A stretch of DNA of 6,853 nucleotides. It comes from a bacterium (GTDB lineage Bacteria; Verrucomicrobiota; Kiritimatiellia; UBA8416). The stretch lies in the NCBI GenBank assembly GCA_020048935.1, contig JAIFLS010000188.1, positions 1 through 6,853 of the forward strand, in the 5' to 3' direction. The position numbers and the translations under genes were made by a program. The notes beneath the pieces are model-generated. The model was not told the DNA's origin, made no database searches, and was given only the letters and a program-made list of their open reading frames with translations. Below are positions 1 to 4,303 of this stretch, in pieces (within the stretch, counting starts at the first letter, position 1; each line of letters starts with the position of its first letter).

Positions 1-438
1 GCCTACATCCTTGGCGAGCATGGCGACAGCGAGATCGCCGCCTGGTCGATGACGCATGTCGCCGGCATGCCGATGATCGATTACTGCGCGATCTGCCACG
101 AGTGCGATGACTGGCAGAAGACGCGCGAGGAGATTGTCGAGCAGGTACGCCGGTCGGCCTACCACATTATCGACTACAAGGGTTCGACCTGCTACGGGAT
201 CGGGTTGGCACTGGTGCGGATCGTCGGCGCGATCCTGCGCGATGAGCATAGCGTGCTGACCGTTTCCTGCCGGCTCGATGGCGAATACGGCCTGCACGAC
301 GTCTGCCTCAGCGTCCCCTGCGTCGTCTCGCGCCAGGGCATCCAGCGCATCATCGCCGGCAAGCTAACCGAGGACGAGATGGTAGGCCTGCAAAAATCCG
401 CCGCTGTCCTGCGAAAAACCTTGGACGATGTCATGTAA
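1..438 (+). CDS. ldh: L-lactate dehydrogenase, C-terminal part (5' end outside window)
   Basis: Interconverts pyruvate and L-lactate with NAD(H) in the cytoplasm. The reading frame is open from base 1 and stops at TAA 436-438, giving the last 145 residues of a protein that is usually about 310-325 long; the Rossmann NAD-binding half lies off the left edge. Window residues 5-11 read GEHGDSE, the LDH catalytic-histidine block (His7). KGSTCYG at 60-66 supplies the threonine (Thr63) that marks a pyruvate-type pocket. DEHSVLTVS and the C-terminal helix are typical of the family. LDH is preferred over malate dehydrogenase because of the Glu after GEHGDS and the KGST block. A cysteine cluster (DYCAICHEC, 27-35) is a local peculiarity. 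The gene converges with pilD, and a REP-like hairpin begins 8 bases after the stop. Confidence 0.94.
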   Translation, partial: AYILGEHGDSEIAAWSMTHVAGMPMIDYCAICHECDDWQKTREEIVEQVRRSAYHIIDYKGSTCYGIGLALVRIVGAILRDEHSVLTVSCRLDGEYGLHDVCLSVPCVVSRQGIQRIIAGKLTEDEMVGLQKSAAVLRKTLDDVM

Positions 439-446
439 CCTCGGAA

Positions 447-471
447 TTGTAGCTGGCCTCGGTGAGGCCGG
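447..471 (+). repeat. REP-like hairpin with GTAG head (copy A), 3' of ldh
   Basis: The 25-base unit has the order TTGTAG, CT, GGCCTC, loop GGT, GAGGCC, GG. The six-base arms pair perfectly, with a C-G and a T.G pair outside them. It shares head, loop and outer bases with the three minus-strand copies at 508-532, 2322-2346 and 2353-2377. Its inner stem differs by paired changes on both arms (GG to CC and CC to GG), so pairing is kept. A GTAG head plus an imperfect hairpin is the hallmark of REP elements mobilised by RAYT (TnpA-REP, Y1 family) transposases; none is in the window. With no T tract after it, it is not a standard intrinsic terminator, though it may protect the ldh mRNA 3' end. Confidence 0.75.
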
Positions 472-507
472 GTGCGGTGTTGTAAGGTTGTTGCCCGGCC
501 GAGCGGT

Positions 508-532
508 CCGGGGTCCCCGACCCCAGCTACAG
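508..532 (-). repeat. REP-like hairpin with GTAG head (copy B), overlaps the pilD stop
   Basis: Read on the minus strand: CTGTAG, CT, GGGGTC, loop GGG, GACCCC, GG. The arms 510-515 and 519-524 pair perfectly. The TAG inside its GTAG head is the pilD stop codon (527-529), so coding sequence and repeat overlap. It faces copy A across the short gap between the convergent ldh and pilD ends, forming an inverted pair like a small BIME. Confidence 0.75.
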
Positions 533-1405
533 GGTGGGGGCGATGAAACGGATGTAGGCGGCCCACCAGGTCGAGCCCCAGAGCATCCAGAGCAGGGCGG
601 CGAAGGCCAGGTAGGGGCCGAAGGGGATGCGGCTCTGCATCTCCTTCTTGCCGGTGAAGATCAGTGTCAGCCCCACCAGCGTGCCGGCCAGCGAGGAGAA
701 GAGTACGGTAAAGCAGACCCCCTGCCAGCCGAAGAAGGCACCGATCGCCCCCATCAGCTTGACATCGCCAAACCCCATGGCCTCCTTCTTGAAGATGAAC
801 TCGCCGAGCATGGCGACGCCCCAAAGCAGGCCGAAGCCGAATGCCGCTCCGATCGCCCCGCGCGCCAGCGAGGCGAGCATCGTCGGCTGGCCATGTAGCG
901 AGGGTACCAGCGCACTGAGCACAAGACCGCAGGCAATGCCGCCTAGCGTGACACGGTCAGGAAGAATCATGTGGTCGAGATCGACGAACGTCCCCAGCAC
1001 GAGCCCCATGATCACCAGCCAGAAGACCGGCACCAGCACCAGGTCGGTCACGGGCACGAGCCCGAGCGGCCGCGGCCCGGCAACCAGATCGAACTTCAGC
1101 CAGGCCAGCAGGAACAGCAGCGCGGTCAGCAATTCCACCAGGATATAGCGCGGGGAAATGCGTACCCCGCAGCGGGCGCAGCGGGCGCGCAGGAACAGGT
1201 AGGCGAAGACCGGTATGTTCTGGTACCAGCGGATCGGCTGCTTGCAGGCGGGACAGTGCGAGCCCGGCGAGACGACCGACTGCTCCAGCGGGATGCGGTA
1301 GATGCAGACGTTCAGGAAACTGCCGATGCACGCTCCCCAGGCCAGCGAGAGGATGGTGAGAAATGCGTACCAGGGGAAGTCGATGGAATCGAGCAGTGCA
1401 TTCAT
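527..1405 (-). CDS. pilD: Type IV prepilin peptidase / N-methyltransferase (PilD/GspO family, peptidase A24)
   Basis: Inner-membrane aspartic peptidase that cleaves the leader of type IV prepilins or type II secretion pseudopilins and methylates the new N-terminal residue. The 292 aa length is normal for the full two-domain enzyme. Residues 1-30 hold the first membrane segment and the GSFLNVCIYR block. The cytoplasmic zinc-binding loop has both Cys pairs (51/54 and 76/79), so the methyltransferase part looks intact. The peptidase part carries the FVDLDHMILPD block (140-150) and GFGD (211-214), which supply the two catalytic aspartates of the family. Further hydrophobic segments run to about residue 285. 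The ATG at 1405 has only a weak upstream GGA. It starts 26 bases after aroE, so co-transcription is likely. The stop codon is provided by REP copy B. No pilin or secretion genes are nearby, so its substrates cannot be told from context. Confidence 0.96.
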   Translation of the reverse strand: MNALLDSIDFPWYAFLTILSLAWGACIGSFLNVCIYRIPLEQSVVSPGSHCPACKQPIRWYQNIPVFAYLFLRARCARCGVRISPRYILVELLTALLFLLAWLKFDLVAGPRPLGLVPVTDLVLVPVFWLVIMGLVLGTFVDLDHMILPDRVTLGGIACGLVLSALVPSLHGQPTMLASLARGAIGAAFGFGLLWGVAMLGEFIFKKEAMGFGDVKLMGAIGAFFGWQGVCFTVLFSSLAGTLVGLTLIFTGKKEMQSRIPFGPYLAFAALLWMLWGSTWWAAYIRFIAPTL

Positions 1406-1431
1406 GATGGTCCGGGGTTAGTGTTGAGTTC

Positions 1432-2301
1432 TCAGGACGAATAAACAGCTTGTTCAAGGGCGGAACGCATGGCATCTATGTCCGGTTTCCGGCCGGTCCA
1501 GATCTCGAAGGAGCGGGCGCCCTGGTGCAGCAGCATGCCGAGGCCATTTGCCGTAGTGGCACCCGCCTTGCCAGCTTCGGTCATGATCCCGGTCGAGGGG
1601 AACATATAGATCAGGTCGTACAGGAATTGGCCGGGACGGAAGGCGCTGGCCGCAAGCAGCGGCTTGTCGCCGGTCTTCATCCCGACCGGGGTGGCCTGGA
1701 TGACCAGGTCGGCCTGGAGGGATGCCGCCGCCCAGGCGTCGCCCGCCGTGCCGGCGCTGGCGACCTTGACCGTCGGTGCCAGTTGGGCGATTTCCGCCTC
1801 GACGGCATCAATGCGGCTCTGCTCGATATCGCTGAGCACGATCCGCGCCGCCCCTTCCGTGGCGCAGGTGATGGCCACCGCCCGCCCCGCGCCGCCGCAG
1901 CCCAGCACGAACACGGAAAGCCCGGCGATGCCGGTGTGGAACGATTCGCGTACGGCGGCAATGAACCCGTCGCCGTCCGTGCTGTGTCCCTTGAGCCGTC
2001 CGTCCTTCATGAATTCGATCGTGTTGACCGAGCGCGCCAGCGTCGCCGACGGTGCATGCTCATCAACCCCCTTGAAGGCGACCTCCTTGAGCGGAACGGT
2101 CAGGTTGACGCCGCCGAAGCCCATATCTCGCATCGCCTTGAGCACGCGCATCAGGTTGTCCGGTGCCACATCGAAGGCCAGGTAGATGGCATCCATGCCC
2201 AGCGACTGGATCGAGCGGTTGTGCATGATCGGCGATAGGGTATGACCGATGGGATGTCCCAGCACGGCAAACGGAATCGTATGGCCGCTGATTTCCTTCA
2301 T
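1432..2301 (-). CDS. aroE: Shikimate dehydrogenase
   Basis: Reduces 3-dehydroshikimate to shikimate in aromatic amino acid biosynthesis; cytoplasmic. The protein is 289 aa from the ATG at 2301. That start is chosen over an in-frame ATG at 2331 because a GGAG lies 7 bases upstream and the 2331 codon is inside a REP repeat. The substrate pocket shows GHPIGHTLSP (15-24; Thr21 replaces the usual first Ser), NLTVPLK (66-72, catalytic Lys72), SVNT (Asn93) and HSTDG (106-110, catalytic Asp109; Ser where Asn is common). The nucleotide loop is GCGGAGRA (134-141). The following strand ends SDIEQSR, with Asp158 where NADP-specific enzymes carry Asn-Arg-Thr, pointing to NAD(H) preference as in NAD-dependent quinate/shikimate dehydrogenases. 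GMLLHQGA (265-272; shikimate-binding Gln about 260) closes the site. It lies between leuA and pilD, 76 bases after leuA, with two REPs in that gap. Confidence 0.95.
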   Translation of the reverse strand: MKEISGHTIPFAVLGHPIGHTLSPIMHNRSIQSLGMDAIYLAFDVAPDNLMRVLKAMRDMGFGGVNLTVPLKEVAFKGVDEHAPSATLARSVNTIEFMKDGRLKGHSTDGDGFIAAVRESFHTGIAGLSVFVLGCGGAGRAVAITCATEGAARIVLSDIEQSRIDAVEAEIAQLAPTVKVASAGTAGDAWAAASLQADLVIQATPVGMKTGDKPLLAASAFRPGQFLYDLIYMFPSTGIMTEAGKAGATTANGLGMLLHQGARSFEIWTGRKPDIDAMRSALEQAVYSS

Positions 2302-2321
2302 GTCGCAACTCCAGTCTCTTG

Positions 2322-2346
2322 CCGGGGTCACCGACCCCAGCTACAA
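2322..2346 (-). repeat. REP-like hairpin with GTAG head (copy C), between leuA and aroE
   Basis: Minus-strand order: TTGTAG, CT, GGGGTC, loop GGT, GACCCC, GG. The arms are 2324-2329 and 2333-2338. It differs from copy D at one base (T for C just before the stem). It is separated from copy D by six bases, giving a 31-base tandem period in the same orientation, and ends 20 bases before the aroE start codon, just upstream of its ribosome binding site. Confidence 0.75.
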
Positions 2347-2352
2347 ATACAT

Positions 2353-2377
2353 CCGGGGTCACCGACCCCGGCTACAA
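2353..2377 (-). repeat. REP-like hairpin with GTAG head (copy D), directly after leuA stop
   Basis: Minus-strand order: TTGTAG, CC, GGGGTC, loop GGT, GACCCC, GG. This is the best-formed copy, with eight uninterrupted pairs (2353-2360 with 2364-2371). It begins at the base right after the leuA TGA (2378-2380). With copy C it fills most of the leuA-aroE gap, and could slow transcription or shield the upstream mRNA from 3' exonucleases. Confidence 0.77.
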
Positions 2378-3511
2378 TCACGGATTCTCGATAATCTCCT
2401 CCGTCGGCTTTTTCGGCATCGACATCAGCCGGTTCACGCAGGACAGGTAGGCCCTGGCTCCCGCCTCGATGATATCGGTGCTGGCGGCCTTCGCGCTCAG
2501 CGTCACCCCGGTGTCGAACGCGACGCGCACACTGACCTCGCCCATCGCATCCTTGCCGCTGGTGATCGCCTGCAGAGCGAAATCCACCAGTGTGCCATGG
2601 ATGCCCGTGATGCGGTCGATCGTCTTCAAGGCGGCATCGACCGGGCCGTCGCCGCAGGCGGCATCCTGCAGGATCTCGCCGCCCTTGCGGATGCGGACCG
2701 TGGCGGTCGGCACGGTGACCGTGCCCGTGGACACATGCAGCGAATCGAGCACGTAGACGGCATTGGCCTCGGTCATTTCCTGGTGCGCGATCATCAGCAG
2801 GTCATCGTCGTAGATCTGCTTCTTCTTGTCGGCCAGCACGATGAACCGCTCGTAGGCCCGTTCCAGCTCGGCATCATCCAGTACCAGCCCCATTCCCTGC
2901 AGATGGTGCTTGAACGCATGACGGCCGGAGTGCTTGCCCAGCACCAGGTCCGTGGCCTCGATGCCGACCTCCTGCGGGCGCATGATCTCGTAGGTCGAGC
3001 GCTCCTTCAGCATGCCGTCCTGGTGGATACCGGACTCGTGCGCGAAGGCGTTGGCCCCGACAATCGCCTTGTTGCGCTGCACATTCATGCCGGTCAACTG
3101 GCTGACCAGGCGGCTGGTCTTGTACAGCCGTTCGGTCTTGATGTCGGTATACAGCCCGTTGAACTGGTCGGCGCGCACCTTCAGGGCCATGACGATCTCC
3201 TCCAGCGCGGCATTGCCGGCGCGCTCGCCAAGGCCGTTGATCGTGCATTCGATGCCGCGGGCGCCGGCCTGGATGGCAGCCAGCGAGTTGGCCACCGCCA
3301 GCCCCAGGTCATTGTGGCAATGCACATTGATGATGGCCTGGCCGATATTCGGAACCGTGTCGTACAGCCGCCGGATCACCTCGCCGAATTCGCTGGGAAT
3401 GGAATAGCCCACCGTATCGGGAATGTTCACCGTCGTGGCACCGGCATCAATCGCCGCCTCGACCATCTGCGCCAGGAACTTCCTCGGGGCTGAACTCAAT
3501 GTCGTTGACAA
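2378..3511 (-). CDS. leuA: leuA C-terminal fragment (rest of barrel plus leucine-sensing domain)
   Basis: The frame opens at a TTG (3511), but its first ten residues are out-of-frame sequence; true family sequence starts at residue 11 (KFLAQMVEAAIDAG). It carries NIPDTVGY, the metal-binding VHCHNDLGLA, NGLGERAGN, the linker around AFAHESGIHQDG, KHSGRHA, and the C-terminal LeuA dimer domain from about ADKKKQIYDDD, including GDGPVDA and GKDAMGEV. No convincing ribosome binding site belongs to this frame, so translation would need re-initiation after the upstream fragment, whose stop lies inside it (the two frames overlap by 65 bases). It ends ENP-TGA, immediately followed by REP copy D. Confidence 0.55.
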   Translation of the reverse strand: MSTTLSSAPRKFLAQMVEAAIDAGATTVNIPDTVGYSIPSEFGEVIRRLYDTVPNIGQAIINVHCHNDLGLAVANSLAAIQAGARGIECTINGLGERAGNAALEEIVMALKVRADQFNGLYTDIKTERLYKTSRLVSQLTGMNVQRNKAIVGANAFAHESGIHQDGMLKERSTYEIMRPQEVGIEATDLVLGKHSGRHAFKHHLQGMGLVLDDAELERAYERFIVLADKKKQIYDDDLLMIAHQEMTEANAVYVLDSLHVSTGTVTVPTATVRIRKGGEILQDAACGDGPVDAALKTIDRITGIHGTLVDFALQAITSGKDAMGEVSVRVAFDTGVTLSAKAASTDIIEAGARAYLSCVNRLMSMPKKPTEEIIENP

Positions 3512-3914
3512 AGCCCTTGGCGAACTTGATCGACGCCACCGCCTGGCGCAGGATCTCGCTCTGGGCCTTCTTCAGCTTGAATTCGCGGTGGATCTTCGAG
3601 GTGGCCAGGAACACGTGAATGCGCGGGCGCTCCGCCGGGGTAACCGCCTCGGCGCAACGGATGATGTCCTTTTCCAGGCAGCGGGCCAGTCCGCAGATGA
3701 TCGGGCCCTTCACCGTTTCCGCGATTGCCTTGACCGCCTTGAAGTCATCCGGCGAGGCGATCGGGAAACCACCCTCGATGACGTCCACGTTCAGCATGGC
3801 CAACTGGTGGGCCACATCGAGCTTCTCCCGGTGGTTCAGACTGGCACCGGGCGACTGCTCGCCATCGCGCAGGGTCGTGTCGAAAATAGTGATCTTCTTG
3901 CTTTCGTCTTTCAT
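3447..3914 (-). CDS. leuA: leuA N-terminal fragment (first half of the TIM barrel)
   Basis: The 155-codon open frame contains the family start TIFDTTLRDGEQSPGASL (residues 8-25, with the metal- and 2-oxoacid-binding RDGEQ block), the VIEGGFP block (45-51) and LARCLEKDI (76-84). Residues after Glu144 (EVPGADGRGGD) are out-of-frame translation and match nothing in the family. As a free product it lacks the HxH metal site and the rest of the barrel, so it cannot be a working synthase by itself. Confidence 0.6.
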   Translation of the reverse strand: MKDESKKITIFDTTLRDGEQSPGASLNHREKLDVAHQLAMLNVDVIEGGFPIASPDDFKAVKAIAETVKGPIICGLARCLEKDIIRCAEAVTPAERPRIHVFLATSKIHREFKLKKAQSEILRQAVASIKFAKGFVNDIEFSPEEVPGADGRGGD

Positions 3915-3976
3915 GATGTCACCTCGTCCTTTGATAAGATCGCCTAGTTTAGCGATTGTTTCGGAATATTACAGTT

Positions 3977-3993
3977 AAAAACCCGCCGGCGGG
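3977..3993 (-). terminator. Intrinsic terminator of the leucine attenuator
   Basis: On the minus strand the palindrome CCCGCCGGCGGG (3993-3982) is followed directly by five T (3981-3977). It folds as a 4-bp all-GC stem with a CCGG loop. It lies after the leader peptide and 63 bases before the leuA ATG, the usual place for an attenuator terminator. The sequence just before it, CGGG (4002-3999), can pair with its left arm CCCG (3993-3990) across AATTT, giving a competing hairpin. Confidence 0.75.
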
Positions 3994-4047
3994 AAATTCC
4001 CGGCTGGCGTCCTGTGGGGGGGGAGGTGGTGAAAGCTTTCGGCGGAA

Positions 4048-4146
4048 TCAACGGGCAAGCTTCACCGGAACGCCAGCCGGGCGGCGAAGTCGCCGTCCGC
4101 AGGTCGTGTCCGTAAGCAGCAGCAGTCGTGTCCGATCCGATTTCAT
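4048..4146 (-). CDS. leuL: Leucine leader peptide (leuA attenuator), 32 aa
   Basis: A short frame from ATG 4146 to TGA 4048. It begins MKSDRTR, then four consecutive leucines at residues 8-11 (CTG CTG CTG CTT), and continues TDTTCGRRLRRPAGVPVKLAR. The layout (Leu run at 8-11, then an arginine-rich stretch leading to Pro and Gly, whose codons form one arm of an RNA stem) resembles the 28-residue E. coli LeuL, which also has four Leu at about 10-13. An in-frame TAA lies six codons upstream, so no earlier start is available. There is no Shine-Dalgarno sequence, and the best promoter would place the transcript start at or within a base or two of the ATG. The peptide is expected to act only through its translation. 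Confidence 0.74.
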   Translation of the reverse strand: MKSDRTRLLLLTDTTCGRRLRRPAGVPVKLAR

Positions 4147-4153
4147 GCTGTGT

Positions 4154-4183
4154 ACAATACGTTAAACCTGCACATCCCGTCAA
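4154..4183 (-). promoter_or_regulatory. Probable sigma-70-type promoter for leuL-leuA
   Basis: Minus strand: TTGACG (4183-4178), 18-base spacer, TATTGT (4159-4154). The -35 matches the consensus at five of six positions, the -10 at four of six. It points at the leader peptide and predicts transcription starting near 4147. It stands back to back with the ligA promoter. Confidence 0.5.
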
Positions 4184-4209
4184 CACTGAAGTTATCTGGA
4201 CACAAAGCC

Positions 4210-4239
4210 TTGCAATACGACACGCAAAACGACTATTAT
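4210..4239 (+). promoter_or_regulatory. Probable sigma-70-type promoter for ligA
   Basis: TTGCAA (4210-4215), 18-base spacer, TATTAT (4234-4239). The -10 matches five of six consensus positions and the -35 four of six. It predicts a 5' untranslated region of about 58 bases before the ligA GTG. It lies in an A/T-richer stretch between the divergent genes. Confidence 0.45.
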
Positions 4240-4303
4240 CAGCACCGATGCGCATACTTATCCGCAATCAGAAAGCACAAACCGAAGCCAGGAAAACCTG
4301 ATC

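Larger units (their letters stand above)
2378..3914 (-). pseudogene. leuA: 2-isopropylmalate synthase gene, frameshifted
   Basis: Family role: condenses acetyl-CoA with 2-oxoisovalerate, the first committed step of leucine synthesis. Two consecutive frames together match the whole family: TIM-barrel catalytic domain, then the C-terminal leucine-sensing LeuA dimer domain. The first frame runs from ATG 3914 (strong GAGGT 6 bases upstream) to FSPE at residue 144. The second resumes at KFLAQMVE (AAG 3481-3479), a +1 shift. The usual enzyme has about seven residues here (ED-A-x-R type; E. coli has EDAGRTP between its FSCE and the next helix). Only one base (3482) remains between the two matching parts, so a loss of about 20 bases is implied. 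The joined product would be 511 aa, or about 518 if repaired, close to the E. coli 523. Elsewhere key motifs survive (RDGEQ, HCHND, GERAGN, SGIHQDG). It is preceded by a leucine attenuator. An assembly error is the main alternative to a true mutation. Confidence 0.87.
3977..4146 (-). promoter_or_regulatory. Leucine-responsive transcription attenuator upstream of leuA
   Basis: In transcript order: leader peptide with four Leu codons (4125-4114), a small CGGCG/CGCCG hairpin (4095-4082), a perfect 12-base arm (4081-4070, CCCGGCTGGCGT) matched by its complement at 4010-3999, a nested arm GGTGAAGCTT (4066-4057) pairing with 4038-4028 with one bulged base and the leader stop codon in its loop, then the terminator. 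Ribosome stalling at Leu codons when charged tRNA-Leu is short is the known logic of leu operon attenuators in Proteobacteria. Which pairing is the antiterminator here is not resolved by eye: the only clear competitor is CGGG 4002-3999 with CCCG 3993-3990. No T-box signature was seen. Confidence 0.72.

Noticed and set aside
2302..2331. Upstream ATG extending aroE by ten residues
   Set aside because: The codon lies in the loop of a REP hairpin, whereas the ATG at 2301 has a well-spaced GGAG and matches the usual AroE N-terminus.
2322..2377. Two near-identical tandem units as a possible CRISPR remnant
   Set aside because: The spacer is six bases, the units are GTAG-headed hairpins, and matching copies occur singly elsewhere on both strands; this is REP-like.
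2249..3493. Plus-strand open frame of 414 codons opposite aroE and leuA
   Set aside because: It spans the REP repeats and the antisense of two recognised genes, and its translation is rich in His, Asp, Gln and Arg without any motif: a GC-rich shadow.
3470..3500. Programmed ribosomal frameshift in leuA
   Set aside because: No slippery run with a stop in the shifted position was seen, and a +1 shift would still leave the protein without the conserved segment of about seven residues.
3939..3956. Small inverted repeat ATCGC/GCGAT between the terminator and the leuA ribosome binding site
   Set aside because: Five pairs with an eight-base loop is easily expected by chance, and it does not cover the ribosome binding site.
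3977..4146. T-box riboswitch as an alternative reading of the leuA leader
   Set aside because: No T-box sequence or specifier-loop arrangement was found, while a translated run of four Leu codons fits ribosome-mediated attenuation.
3944..4267. Minus-strand 107-codon frame across the leuA leader
   Set aside because: It runs through the terminator and paired arms in a frame different from the Leu-rich leader peptide and shows no family pattern.
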